Below, in pieces: positions 12,001 to 25,109 of a stretch of 64,000 nucleotides of DNA (position 1 is its first letter; every line of letters starts with the position of its first letter). The position numbers and the translations under genes were made by a program. Location of the stretch: NCBI GenBank assembly GCA_013146195.2, contig CM028382.1:116635023-116699022 (forward strand), written 5' to 3'. This stretch comes from Codonopsis lanceolata (lineage: Eukaryota; Streptophyta; Magnoliopsida; Asterales; Campanulaceae). Below the pieces are notes generated by a model. The model made no database searches, was not told the origin of the DNA, and was given only the letters and a program-made list of their open reading frames with translations.

Positions 12001-13600
12001 ATGGAATATGTATAAAATATCCACTTTATTTAGGGATTATGTAGGGGAAATAAGGTGATCCAATGTGGGCTTCAAGTGACCCTTTGAGACACTAAAACAA
12101 CTCTTTCCAAAAGAGTAATACAACAAGCTAAGCATATTGAACATTGACACTATAGCAAGACAAAGAAGGTTAAAACCTAATACAAGATTACAAAATCAAT
12201 CTATCAACTAGAAATATTACCTTTTTCAAAAATCAAAGGGGTAGAAATGAAAAGGATGGATGAGTTGTTATGGTACTTGGATTGATGATCATCAAATGTT
12301 TTCCCGTCCTCTTCACGTCTTCAAGGATGGCAAATGGTTTGTAAGCCTTTTAGTGTCTAAAAACAGTGATGCATAGGCCATTTTTATCTCGTCTTTGCTT
12401 CTTAAAAAGAAAAAATAGGCTTGGTGTTGTTGTAGCTTAATTATAATATGTGTGAGATTGTAGTTGGATTTGTAATTTGATTTGCTAAGATTGAAAGGTG
12501 TTTGTTTTGATGATGAAAACAACACTTGAAATTAAGGTGGAGAATTTGCTATCAAATTTGGGTATGAAACGTGCTCAATGTGGATTAAAAATTTGTTTAC
12601 TCTTTAAGAATGTTGTTTATATAAGTGAGGAAGGTACAATTTTGATCCAATGGGAAGTCATGGTGTAACTAGGGGGCAAGGAGCTTCCCAACCAATGAAA
12701 TGGTGAGGACAATTATACAATTAAGGCTGGAAAAAACTGGGGCAGGAACCTGACAAGATTTATTAAAATAAATAAATATTAAAAGGAGAGGCTAAATTAG
12801 CTTTGTCTTAATAGGAAGAACGAAGGAGCCTTACCTCTGAAAAGAAGTACAAAAACCATTAAACCAAGATAAAATTAGAGCCACACTACATAAGCCAGAG
12901 ATGAGGGATGTTCTAACTATCCAGAAAAAGTACTATCCAAATTCCAAAGTGAGGTCAACATAAAAACATCTCATTGTATATAATATTATGTAAGAAAGTT
13001 GTCTTTTGTTTCATTTTAGTACTACATGTAAGTTAGTGCCATTAATATCTGTATGGGAAGTATAATATTAAAAATACATGTAGTGTTTCAAATATAAAAT
13101 TAATAAACTTATGCAAAAGTAAACAAAGAAAACTTTGAAAATAAAACACTCAATCGGGGACATGACACAGAGAAAATATAACTTTTTTTGGTTTAACCAA
13201 GAAAGCTATTTATCTTACCAGCATCATAGGATATAAGCGATGTCTTGATCCTACCCCTAGGAAGGGAGAAAGCTAAGTGTACGGAGGTTTTAGTTGAGAA
13301 AGGAAAGTGGACATGTGCATATGTATATGGCAAGGCAAACATAGTTGATAGTTCTTCTTCACCACTCACCACGATTAAACAATTAGTGTTTTTGACATCG
13401 GGTTCGGGGCCCTAAATGTTTGATTGCACCGAAATCTGCAATAAAACAAAAACCAAAAACAAGAGTTTGTTTTGGTTGTACAAAGTAGAAACTCAAACAT
13501 ATGTTTTGTATGATAGTATATGTTTCGTATGATAGTGGCACAGTATCCAACTAACTTCATCAAAGCATCTATAAACTAAACATATTAAGCACTCTAATTA
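12001..13600. other. Intergenic, no gene seen
   Basis: The sequence is AT-rich without a frame that resembles a known protein. The short frames at 12313-12525 and 13375-13563 (-) have no recognisable domain. No element ends were identified. Confidence 0.4.
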
Positions 13601-13604
13601 CAAT

Positions 13605-13875
13605 ATGAACTACTTATGCCACCGACCAGTTCTACTTCAATTGGTATTACTCACTTTTCTTAATGGAAAGGTTAGGTGTTTAAACATTTTCAAAGGTACC
13701 ATCGAGTGTTCAAGCTCTACCAAAGGCACTTTGGTACTTCACTACTCGGTACTCTCCTATCGAGTGTTCAAACCCTACCAGATACTTCACTACTTTCAAC
13801 TGAGACCGTCGAGTGTTCAAGCCCTACCAGAGTCACCCTGATACTTCACTACTCTTACTTAGAGGCACAATAAGC
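13605..13875 (+). mobile_element. tRNA-headed retroposon (SINE-like), 5' part
   Basis: The segment resembles 58989-59296. It has an A-box-like TTCAATTGGTATT, then units with GAGTGTTCAAGC/CCCTACCA, a decayed B-box (GTTCRANNC), repeated at about 60-bp spacing. A possible tail of the same family lies at 14495-14600. The ~600 bp between them may be a later insertion. Confidence 0.4.
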
Positions 13876-14109
13876 GACATCATCCCGATACACTGGTATC
13901 GATCGATGGCTTTGCATAAAGTGTTCTTACTTAGACGAATACGGTAGTATAAAGGTCAAGTAAGTGCTTCTTACTCGTCTCATACGGTGGTATCGGAAAA
14001 GGTCAAATAAGTACCTGTAATCTATCACCAAACAGAAAGTCAAAGAAAATAGATACACAATATGATATGCAAATGCAGGTGAGTTTATCTAGGTAAGCAC
14101 AATTTGGTT

Positions 14110-14490
14110 AGACATTCGTGTTCGCATGTGTGGGCACACGAGTACGTCGGTCCAAGCCAAATTGGACCTTGATTTGCACCCCCCTTGCGGGCGCGGGAGG
14201 GATATTTCTTTCTATACAAGCTTACCCAAATACAAGGGAACTTTTGTATATAAACCCTTCAAGTCTTTCATATTTTTCCAATGTGAGACAACCGACTTCC
14301 AACATTTCCAATGTCCTACTTTAAACCTCTATAACTTATTCATCCGATATCCGAATTGGACAAATAAATATAGTATTCTTATGTATTCACGGAGAAGAAC
14401 ATAATTCCACAATTACTATAATCATTACATAAATGACTCACAAATAAATTAGTGCCTCAAAGCCCCAATTTACTTCACTTAAAAACACTA
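14110..14490 (+). mobile_element. LTR-like promoter fragment
   Basis: GTATATAAACCCTTCAAG near 14247 is followed by TTTTTCCAATGTGAGACAAC, an arrangement often seen in plant LTRs. A GC-rich CCCCCCTTGCGGGCGCGGG lies upstream. No LTR ends or target duplication could be fixed. Confidence 0.3.
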
Positions 14491-14494
14491 GTTT

Positions 14495-14605
14495 TCCAAC
14501 ATATATAATTGTAATCTTTTAAGACATTAAAAATAATAAAAAAATAAAAATTGAGGTACGGTATATATATGTCCCTTCCAACCTTAAAAAAAAAAAAAAA
14601 AAAAC
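14495..14605 (+). mobile_element. Poly(A)-tailed retroposon 3' end
   Basis: ATATATAATTGTAATC ... GAGGTACGG ... GTCCCTTCCAACC runs into about 19 A residues. The same tail, better preserved, is at 62800-62899, where it closes an insertion bounded by a 17-bp target duplication. Confidence 0.5.
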
Positions 14606-15649
14606 TTACGCGGATTTCAAATACTCCACGGACATTCGAATATTCCGTATTTAACTAATTATTTTGATTCCAAGGCCTAATGATCATATAACATATTCAA
14701 CTAATATTTCGATTTATGGACATGTGCATTTTAAATAATTGTCTCATCTGATTATTTTTTAAATTTTTTTGGACACTGGGGATATTTTTAAACAATTAGA
14801 ATAAGTCATCACATACGTTTATTCACACTACTGCAATTGGAGTATTATTTTTTCTTGGAGGGGGGGGGGGGAATGGTGTCAAACATTTATATTGATTATG
14901 CTCAAATATTTTTATGATTATGATCAATTTTTATATTAGTTATATATTTTATATGTTCCATCCAGAGACCCAATTTGAAAACTCTAATTATTAAAAAGAT
15001 ATATTAATATCATTGGAACTAGTTATAATTACAAAAATACTTAAGTATAAACAATGTAGTTACAATACAAGCGAATGCTAAAAATGAAATATTATATAAA
15101 TTGTAAACATAATTTTTTAAAGTAGACACTTAATGTGAAATATCTCAAAATAATATAATGGACTAATTGATTGGAACAGATAAATTATTATTCACTTATA
15201 AAACCTTCAAGCATATTCTCTTTGAGTGGAACAGATGTGGTACATTAAAATTTTATTGGTCCGACCCTACAAATTGCAAGATACCATTTTTTTGGCTTTT
15301 TTTTTTTTTGGGAGGGAGGGGTCGTCTTCGAAATGCAATAGAAATAAACTAACTACATGTATTAATTAAGAAATATTCAATGAAAACCAATCTTTGTGGA
15401 TAGAAGCATAAGATTAGTAAATCTATATTTACTGAATTTTAAGGCAACGATATTCTTATAGCTCAAGCTCGAGACATATGATTAAAACAACTCTTTAACA
15501 AGTATAGTACTAATCTACGTACTTAATTAGTGGTAATATTATTTTTGAAATCTAATTAATTGGATCTTTAGGATATGCTAGACTAATCGGGGAAGAAAGT
15601 AAACATTAATTCAAATCCAAAATAAAGTTGTCAACTAGTGTGGTGATTA

Positions 15650-16120
15650 GAGCATCACCAATGCTAATGTGAATGAAAAAAAAATGACATTAGTGATTAG
15701 AGTATCACCAATGCTAATATGAATGAAAAAGAAATTATATGTCATCTAGGATTTATAAACTTTCTGAAAGAAAAAATGTATTCAATGCAAATGTTGACGT
15801 GTCAACCAAATTTTTTTTTCACATTATGAATAACAATGTCAAATTTTCGCATTCTAGTTGAAAGTGTGGATACATCCTAGTCAATATTAAAAAGTACTCT
15901 TATGGTTGTTCTCTTTTCTTTTATTTATATTTTTTTTGTCAAAAATTTCATTTTAGTGGTGAGATGCATGTCACATAAGATCAAATCCACATTTGCATTG
16001 GAGAGATTAATTTTAATTGAATGTTAATGAAGACAAAAAAAAAAAACATATATAATTGCGGGTGTTAATTGATATCCAATGTCACATAAAATTAAATGTA
16101 CGGTTGCATTAATGATGCTC
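15650..16120. mobile_element. PIF/Harbinger-like MITE, 471 bp
   Basis: The left end is GAGCATCACCAATGCTAATG. The right end, reverse complemented, is GAGCATCATTAATGCAACC. TTA stands on both sides (15647-15649 and 16121-16123). The first ~57 bp are duplicated in tandem just inside the left end. Confidence 0.65.
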
Positions 16121-16912
16121 TTAATAAGAAGAGATAACATGTAACGAATTGGAAAGTGAATAATTCACAATTTATGAGTTGTGCTAAATGGCTCAAATTT
16201 ATCGGATCAAAACATTTAATGCTCCCTAAACCATTTTAAAAAATATACTCAAAACAATTGGATTAATTCATTGTTAAAAACATTTCATCTTCTCCACGGG
16301 ATTTTTTTTTTGTATTAATGAAAAAATGTTGTTTTGGTAAAGCACTTCTTTATTTGGTGGTTGTGACAAAATGAGATATGTACATAAAATTAATTGGTAA
16401 TGGTTAATTAGTTAAAAAGAATAAATGTTGTCATCACTTATCAATAGGAGTTACAAACTACACAATTAGTTATTCCGTCGGTTTTCAAATTATCGTTCTC
16501 ATTTCTTTTGTCGTCTATTCTAAAATAATATATTGTTTTATTTCAAAACTTTTTTTTAAGAAAAACACTTTTATTATTTTATTCTTACTTTTTTTTATCA
16601 ACTTTGATTATGATCACATGTTTAAGGGCATTAAAAAAATCACGTATTTTATCAATATTTATAATATAGTCAATTATTTATTCTTAAATGGTATGTCAAA
16701 TTAAAGATAACGATAATTTAAAAACGGATATAGTAATAATTGTCAACTTACTTTGCATCCAAACTCTTTATCTCTTATCTTTTCAGTACTATTGACGAGA
16801 GTAATATTTTTAGTTTCCTAATATATTTTTTGGTCCAAAGGTTAAAAGTAACTAATTTCGAGTTGGTGGGACCCTAAGGTTTGCAAAACTCTTGTTACCA
16901 AACCGTGCGTAG

Positions 16913-17532
16913 TAGGGGTGTAAATTGGAACTATCGAACTCTGAAATCGAACCGAGTTGAACTAGAATTAGTCGGTTTGGTTTGGTTTGGTTCGGTTCGG
17001 TTTTGGTTTCAAAAAAATTGAAAACCGTTCGGTTCGGTTCACAGTTTTTTGTGTCTAACCAAACCAATCTATATATTTTTATTTATTTATTATATAATAT
17101 ATATTATATTACATTTGTTAACTATTTTGAACCTTTGGATCGTCTTATATGCATATAATCTAGGCATTTGATTTAGTCATAATATATATATAGACACATA
17201 TTAAACCAAATAAAATATTGATTGTTGGAGAACTATTATTGCTTATATTGTTTTTATTTATTTTGAAATTTGTATTGTTTTCTTTATGATAATTTGTTAT
17301 TGGTAGGTTATTTCCTAATTTTGATGTTAATTCTAAATTAAAATCTTATTTTTATTATAATTTTTAATGTTGGTTAATTTGATTAAAAATTATTTATATA
17401 AACCATAAAATCGAACCAAACCAAACCAAGTGATTCGGTTCGCTTCGGTTTGAGATTTTTGGAACCAATAAGGGGTGGTTCGATTTGTAATTTTGGCCTA
17501 AACCAAACCAAACCGAACCACTTACATCTCTA
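16913..17532. mobile_element. hAT-type MITE with perfect 8-bp target duplication
   Basis: GTGCGTAG at 16905-16912 and at 17533-17540 is an exact 8-bp duplication. The inverted ends are TAGGGGTGTAAATTGG and TAGAGATGTAAGTGGT (reverse complement). Subterminal GGTTTGGTTCGGTTCGG stretches lie at both ends in opposite orientation, typical of plant hAT MITEs. It is 620 bp long and has no transposase. Confidence 0.85.
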
Positions 17533-17540
17533 GTGCGTAG

Positions 17541-18755
17541 CTACTAGCTACATTTCCATGCCTCGAGACATATAGAAGATAGAATAACCCACCTAAACAT
17601 TTAATTTACACGCCTGGTGTTGGTGATAGTATATTCTTCCTAATATATCCCTTTATTTAATATTATCATTATTGCACATCCTAGAGAAAGAGCGGGTGTG
17701 ATGAGTACATAATTAATGAGAGAGCATCTATGTAATGGGTATTATTGTCACAACATATTTTACAACTCATCATTAATTACATTTCTTAATTATTATGTTT
17801 TGTCTACTAGGAATATTTACTTGAGACGGATGAAGTATTACTGTAAAATTGATTAGTCACAAACTGATTCAAGATTCCATTAATTGAATTCTCAATTCTC
17901 CAACTATGCAACTTCTTAAAATCGTTTGAATTTTGTCTCTTTTTGCTTCCCAAACAGTGTTAAAGATATATATGCATTAACGATTATCGAATTGAATTCT
18001 CAAAATTCAATTGACAGATAATGGTTTCGTCCATCTAACAATCATTTGAAAGTTCCACCAATTATTGAAATCGAGCTAAGTATAAAACTCATATTATTAA
18101 TTATGATTTCTCATTTAATTTGTACTTCAAATTATAAATTGTATTTCTAATGATATTTTTTCTTCTTCCTTATTTAATTGTGCCACAGAACATGTATATA
18201 TTTCTAATGTTGTATTTGAAAATCAATGATGAATATATGGTGCAATCTCATAATCAAGTATTCACCCCCAAAAAAATTAATTTAAACTTAATCAGAAATT
18301 GAAATGCATTACTGTGATTTTTCATATCAAAAACTAAAATTTCACTACCATTTGGTTGAGAAAAAAAACGAGTTTGAGACGTTGATGTGGTAATTAGAAG
18401 TTATAAAAAATTACAATTAGCAAACGTTGATGATGTGGACATCATAAGCAAGCTTGTGACGAACAATGTTGCTGACAAAAAGATTTGTGCAGGTTGCATT
18501 ATAACATCTAATATTCACTCCACTTGATATATTTGAATAATAAACACACAAAATGGAATATCGGAAAATTATCATCCTTATCGATTTTCGTCATCCACAT
18601 GCAAAGTGTCTTGTCAATTGTTGATTTAACGAATGATACGATGAAGATGGTTCAATTCCGTCTAATCGTGTCTTTCCGAAAAGAAAGTGCATTTATATAA
18701 ATCTCCGGTCTTAAGACATTATGCCTGGGGATGTCACCTTGGCTCCTAGATATTA
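17541..18755. other. Intergenic, no gene seen
   Basis: AT-rich sequence between the hAT MITE and the Helitron end. Part of it may be the decayed interior of the Helitron that ends at 18965, but no conserved protein block is readable. Confidence 0.35.
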
Positions 18756-18756
18756 A

Positions 18757-18965
18757 AAAGTGAAGATGAAAAATCAACAAATAAAGCAATAAATGTTGTG
18801 TATAAGGAAATTTTTTAAAATTTATAATAAATAATTTTACAATAATATATTTCTACTTAAGCAGTTTTCCTCAAGTTATTTTTTAATTTTGTTTTTTTTT
18901 TGTTTTATTTTTTATTTTTTGTATAATTTATTTAAAAAGATATATAAGGTGTGTGCAAAAACTAG
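18757..18965 (+). mobile_element. Helitron 3' end with helicase C-terminal tail
   Basis: A short frame reads SEDEKSTNKAINVVYKEIF and stops at 18816-18818. This is the usual C-terminus of plant Helitron Rep/helicase proteins (..TTNVVYKEVF). About 140 bp later the sequence reaches ACTAGT, with CTAG at 18962-18965. The hairpin is too decayed to draw. The end lies 311 bp before the start codon of the cyclase gene, inside its likely promoter. Confidence 0.5.
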
Positions 18966-19167
18966 TTGGTAATAAAATGATTTTATCATTATCTACCGGT
19001 TGAGTTAAAATGGGAAGTGTAATTATGAGAGGAGATAAGGACAGGAGTGCCCTCGTTTTCCAACAAAATGATCCCATGCAACACCTTCGCGGGAATCTCT
19101 TGGGAAATCAATTCTGTCTGTTTCCCACCCTCTTCTCACTCACGCACGCACTCGCACAAACTCTTCC

Positions 19168-19194
19168 TATATATCTCTCTCTCTCCCTATAAAA
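19168..19194 (+). promoter_or_regulatory. TATA-box candidates of the cyclase gene
   Basis: TATATAT (19168-19174) and TATAAAA (19188-19194) flank a CT-rich run, a common core-promoter layout in plants. The second would put the transcription start near 19220 and give a 5' leader of about 55 nt before the ATG at 19276. Confidence 0.45.
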
Positions 19195-19275
19195 ACTTTG
19201 ATTCCTTTACTCGCCCTTTGCTTTAATTTTATCTCAACACAGCCAAAGAAGAGAAGTGAGACCCCAAAACGTTTA

Positions 19276-22200
19276 ATGGCGACTAGTCGTCCGTCCACCG
19301 CCACCACCTTCCTCCTTGGCTCCTCCCTGATCACCTCTTGCACGGTCCCCGCCTCTCTTTTCCCGGCAAATCAAACTAGACTTCTTTTCAAAGGTCCCTT
19401 AACTCTCTCTCACTCTCACACACACAGTAGATATATAGTAGATACATTAATGTCAGCAGAGCACATAGTACTTATCGAACCGTTTTGGGCTAAACTTTGT
19501 TTTGTCTCACTTAATTTCCATCTTGTGGGTACGTGTTTTATGTGTGTGTTTTTTTGGTAACCGAAAAATGGCTCCCTTGCATGCCTTAGGCTTGTAGTTG
19601 TTGATCGGAGATTTTTCTTCTAAAAACTCCGATCACTAATTTTCTCTTTCTTCCGCTCTCTCAATGTGTACGTGTAGTCCGCATATGTCTGCCTTTATGT
19701 CAAAAGGGAAGGGTTTGCGCAGTTGTCGCGTTTTCAAGTAATTCACAAATTAAGTTGAGTTTTTAATTTCCACATTAACTTTCAAACCTTTAATTAGCTC
19801 ATCAGTACTTTAACTTGCTATATATCTAATTTGCATTAAATTAATTCTTCCCTGGGAGTAATTATGTAATGAAAATAACGAACACTCACGGCCGTGATTG
19901 AATTATTATTATTTTCTTTTCCTTTTAATTATAGAATGAAAATTAATTTGATCTTCTTTTTGGAATCCTTTGACTTAATTTCCAGCTTCTTCTTTTCCTA
20001 TTTTGGTAGCATATATCTACTATACTTTTAATTTGTAAGTTTATAAGTCTTATGTATATATTAAATGCAGGTGATTGTCAAGAAGAAAGATTTCATTTCA
20101 GAAGCAATTTATGTTGCAAAGCTGTGTCTAGGCCTCGTACAGAAGGTACGTAGTACCGAGCTATTGCTTGTGTTAGTTCATAGAATTTTCATGCCGTGTC
20201 CTCAAAATTCATTTGATGTATTATATGTGTGTGCAGAATATGTTGATGTTCTTCAAAAAAATGGTTTCCCATTCATAAAATGGGATGAAGTTGTGGAGGA
20301 TGATGACATACCAGGCCAAAGTCATAAGGTGGTTCAAGTACTGTTACAAATTTCTGTCTCTCAATAATAATGATGATAATAATAATAATATTGTATACAT
20401 CAATTTAATTTCTATATAGGCTAGCTAACTGGACATTATTATGGTTTTGATGATTAAATATTGCTTTTTGTCTAAAAAGGTGTCTACCTCCAGAGAGATT
20501 GACGAGAAAGTTAGATCAATCAAACCAATGTTGGCATCCATGGAGGATGGGGAGATAAGCGTGTCGGCTTATGACACTGCATGGGTTGCTCTCGTGCAAG
20601 ACATTAATGGAAGTGGTTCTCCTCAATTCCCCTCAAGCCTTGAATGGATCTCGAATAATCAGCTACCTGATGGCTCTTGGGGTGACAGCTCCATATTTTC
20701 AGCTCATGATCGGTTAATCAACACGTTGGGGTGTGTAGTTGCCTTGCGATCATGGAACATACACCCCGACAAAAGTCTTAAAGGTAAAATAATTAGATTG
20801 ACAAATTAACGGTAAATTAATTAAGCTTTATGTGTTCATACAGAGAGCATGCCTTTGTGTTCTATCCATATGTCCCGGAGAAAAATCACTTTTAGATATA
20901 TTTTTGTATTTATATATAAAAATGAGTGACGCGCGCGTGGTCATCCTAGCTTTTAAAACATTAATCCTTACGAGTGTGCTAACTAGACACGCGCTAGTCA
21001 TAGTCTTGCCTTTTTTTTCGACTAATATATTGTCGTAGAGCTAATTGTTGTCTAATTAATTGCACGGACTATCTAAATAATTGTTCCATTTTCCATGATC
21101 TAGGAATGTCTTTTGTTAAAGAAAACATACATAAGCTTGAGGATGAAAATGAGGAGCATATGCCAATAGGTTTTGAAGTGGCGTTTCCTGCTCTAATTGA
21201 AATGGCAAGAAAGTTAGACCTAGAAGTTCCTGAAGATTCGCCCGTCTTGCAAAAGATCTACGCAAGTAGAAATCTTAAGCTCACAAAGTAAGTTTCAAAA
21301 TGCATTTCCCATGATCATTGTTTGCTTCTTTCCACTAGACAAGAAACAAAAAAGCAACCTTATCTTTTCTACTATATATGATATTTTAAGAAAGTTTAGG
21401 TAAGGTCTAAAGTTAAAAACATTTTAATAATGTTTGTAATAATTATGTTGTGTTCGAGTACCTAGGATACCAAAGGAGATATTGCATATAGTGCCCACGA
21501 CACTACTCCATAGCTTGGAAGGGATAACAGATTTGGAGTGGGAAAAGCTACTAAAATTGCAATGTTCAGATGGGTCATTCCTGTTTTCTCCATCCTCCAC
21601 TGCCTTTGCACTCATGCAAACTAAAGATGAGAATTGCCTGAGATATCTAAACAATGCTGTCGAGAAATTTGATGGGGGAGGTATTAGACCACTTACTTAT
21701 CCTTCTAAAAGAGGAAATTATTAAGCTTTTCGCTTTTGGCATGTGTTTGTTTTTTTTTTAAATGTGTATGCACTTCTAATGATCATGTCAGTGCCCAATG
21801 TGTACCCTGTGGACCTATTCGAGCACATTTGGGTCGTTGATAGACTGCAACGCCTAGGAATCTCTCGTTATTTTCAGTCGGAGATCAAGGAATGCATTGA
21901 CTACATCCACAGGTATACATCTATCATATACTTATGAATATTGATTAGAAGTGAATCAAGTATTTTTTGTGTTTGTAACTGGGATTATTTTATTTTTTTA
22001 TCTAGTGACAGTGTTGTATTTAGCATGTCTGAGTGGAGATTAATTTACCAATTCACAGGTATTGGACTGAGGAAGGAATTTGCTGGGCGAGAAACTCACC
22101 TGTTCAAGATATCGATGACACAGCTATGGGCTTTAGGCTCTTAAGATTGCATGGTCGTCAAGTTTCTCCTGGTTGGTTTTTTCACTACACATTACAAATA

Positions 22201-24735
22201 TTTACATAAACCAAAACAAAAAATAGAAAAAATAAATAAATTAAAGAGATGTAGCTATTAATTAATTCTTTGTTATGCATGGACAGATGTATTTCAGCAA
22301 TTTGAGAGTGGGGGAGAATTCGTATGCTTTGCCGGACAGTCAAACCAAGCAGTTACCGGAATGTATAACCTACTTAGGGCTTCCCAGTTGGTGTTCCCTG
22401 GAGAAAAGATTCTTGAAGATGCCAAGAAATATTCATACGAGTTCTTGAGGGATAAAGAGGCTAATAATGAAATTCTAGATAAATGGATAATCACCAAGGA
22501 CTTGCCAGGCGAGGTATGTTAATTTTGTATATTTGGAACAATAATTGGGTACTTATGTCACATCTATGCAACTCAAGCTAGTTGTAAAGTACACCAAGTA
22601 TCCACCCTTTGAGTTTGATGGTACGAGACTTCTAACAACCCACCCGAAATAATAACAGGTTGGGTACGCATTAGACGTGCCATGGTATGCCAGCTTGCCT
22701 CGTGTGGAAACAAGGTTGTTCCTGGAACAATATGGTGGCGAAGATGACGTTTGGATTGGCAAGACTTTGTATAGGTATATTATTACCAAAATTCTCTACT
22801 TATACACATATCTTCTTCTGTGACATAACATGCCTGTATAGCTGTGTTTCCGCGACAAACTCCCAAAATATTTATTTATTTATCCTAATTATAGATATCC
22901 CAAAAGATTCTTCAAACAATATTGCACAGGTCGAAGGGAAATATTTGAAATTTGTCTCTATCGTCGGTTCAAACAAATATGACAGTGGCCATCTTATATT
23001 GTTACTGGAGTATATGATAGGGACATAAGTTTGGAATTTTTTTATTTGTAAGATCCTATGTTGCTGATTTGTAGAGATCATAATATTCCTTGGCGATCAT
23101 CTTTTTATTAATTAATAATCCCACACCCACAATTTATATACTTAGGAATCAAATCCATTGCAGGAACAGGAAGCATTAGAATACGAAAGAAAAACAAGTG
23201 GAAGAAACGATCTCGATCTCAGTTACATATATCCTGATATTTAAATTTTGATGGATAGATATGAAATCACGCGGGGGGGAATAAGCAAATCGACCTCTCC
23301 ATTTTTTTCTTTGGACTCAATAAGAATTTGTTGATATTTCAAATTTAATGGTGTGACCTGAGAGATGAAATTATGACTGGCGTGTGAGTTGTAGTCTAAT
23401 TTTGTGCAAATGGTTTTCTGTTGTTTATTGCAGAATGCCAAAGGTCAATAATAACATTTACCTTGAACTCGCAAAATTGGACTACAGTAACGCCCAAACA
23501 ATTCATCAGACGGAGTGGAGCCAGATGCGCAAGTAAGTAATAACATTATATAAGTTGCAGAATTAACATAATTAACCCCATCATATCCCATTATAACAAA
23601 AAATAATATGTACATACAGATGGTACACACAGCATTTCAATGTTAAAGAGTTAGAGAGGAACCAAGGCAGCCTTCTGTTGTCATATTATCTGGCCTCGGC
23701 AAGCATATTTGAGCCTGAAACGTCAACTGAGCGGATCGCATGGGCCAAAACCTCGGCTTTAATCGAGACAATCCGATCATACTTTGGGAAACAGGATTCC
23801 TTTGGCAATCTGAGAACAGCGTTTCTTGAAGAGTTCAGGAATAGTTCAAGTGACCTAGATAATTTCGATGATTCAAGGTAAAATATTTTTGTTTTAATTT
23901 GTATCTAAAATTTTACAATGATAATTTTATTTGGTTGTCCCCTCCGTAAATTAGTCCGTAGGTCCTAACACTAGAAAATATTATGTACGTGCAGGTATAA
24001 GAAAATGGGGACGGGACTCGTCGGGATGCTAGTTGGGACTATAAACCAAATCTCGCTGGACGTGCTCATAGCTCACGGTAGCGACATCTACCAACAACTA
24101 CGTCATGCTGTAAGACCCCTCTCTCTAACATCTGCATATCCGTACAAACCTTAACCGTTAGTTAGATAAATTGCTTTTTTTTTTTTTTTATAATTATTTT
24201 TGTTCCTGTCTGTATGTATTTCCACAGTGGGAAATGTGGCTGATGACCTGTCAAGAGAGAGATGACGTGGCCAATGGCGAAGCGGAACTGATGGTGAGAA
24301 CAATAATTCTTTCCGGTGGTCACTGGGTATCCGGGGAGCTATACTCCGATCCGGGCTATCGCCGTCTCTCGGACATCACCAATACAGTGTGCCATCAACT
24401 TCGCCATTTCAAGCCCAAGGTTAGACACGTACATATCTCAGATTAAATTCAACTTAATTTAAGAGTCAAAATGAAAGTCGAGCAGGTTGTGTAAATTGTA
24501 ATACTAACTTGATGTTAATTAGGGTAATAATGGTGGGATGACGAACGTGGAGATCGAATCGAAGATGCAAGAACTGGTGCAACTGGTACTGTGTAACTTG
24601 TCTGATGACGGCCTTGATCCGGACCTCAAGAAGACATTTCTTACCGTTGCAAAGACCTTCTACTACACTGCGTACTGTAATCCCCAAACCATCAACCTTC
24701 ACATCTCCAAAGTACTCTTTGAGCATCTACTTTGA
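19276..24735 (+). CDS. CPS: ent-Copalyl diphosphate synthase (class II diterpene cyclase)
   Basis: Fifteen exons join in frame to 813 residues: 19276-19393, 20071-20145, 20237-20328, 20480-20783, 21104-21287, 21466-21680, 21792-21912, 22059-22171, 22287-22513, 22659-22774, 23434-23532, 23620-23877, 23995-24109, 24228-24419, 24523-24735. All introns are GT-AG. The enzyme protonates GGPP and cyclises it to ent-copalyl diphosphate in the plastid, the first step toward gibberellins. Residues 1-~60, rich in Ser and Thr and poor in acidic residues, look like a transit peptide. SAYDTAW is at 124-130 and the class II acid motif DIDD at 387-390. His273 (LLHSLEG) and Asn332 (VPNVYPVD) fall where Arabidopsis CPS has its catalytic-base pair His263/Asn322. 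His341 (DLFEHIW) matches AtCPS His331, the residue linked to Mg2+ inhibition in gibberellin-type enzymes. No class I DDxxD is at the expected site in the alpha domain, so it is monofunctional. The start is the first ATG after the TATA candidates. Intact; probably functional. Product stereochemistry is inferred from motifs. Confidence 0.95.
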
Positions 24736-24987
24736 GTTTGTAAAACATGATACACATTGACAATCTTAATTCTCTATAAATGTAGATTATCTCTTTAATT
24801 ACTTAATACGTTGCATATATAGTTAATTTGAAACTACCATTAACATTGATAAATTCTTAATTTGCAACAAAACAACAACTAAATTAAGTTTATGACTTTC
24901 CATTATTTTTGCGATTACATTGATTATCGAGTACTAATGAAAAAAAAAAGATCTTTCTAGCTAGTTAAGACAAATGAAAGAAAAACG

Positions 24988-24993
24988 AATAAA
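24988..24993 (+). terminator. Possible poly(A) signal of the cyclase gene
   Basis: AATAAA lies 253 bp after the stop codon at 24735. Plant poly(A) signals are loose, so this is only a candidate. Confidence 0.3.
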
Positions 24994-25109
24994 TAAACCA
25001 GTACCCCATATAGTATTGTTAAATATTTATGAATATTAGGCCGGTTACAATTTACGGATAGAAGAACTTGCCACTTAGGAACCACATAGTAATTGATATG
25101 CATCAAAAT

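Noticed and set aside
19198..19560. A 120-aa open frame around the cyclase start
   Set aside because: Only residues from the ATG at 19276 to 19393 belong to exon 1; the rest reads into intron 1 and the start of the frame is in the 5' leader.
20065..20367. A 100-aa frame over exons 2 and 3 of the cyclase
   Set aside because: Splicing at 20071-20145 and 20237-20328 uses a different frame for exon 2 (GDCQEERFHF...CCKAVSRPRTE), which joins in phase with its neighbours.
24604..24618. DDGLD (residues 771-775) in the cyclase, matching the class I DDxxD pattern
   Set aside because: It lies near the C-terminus, far from the alpha-domain position of a working DDxxD, so it does not suggest a bifunctional CPS/KS.
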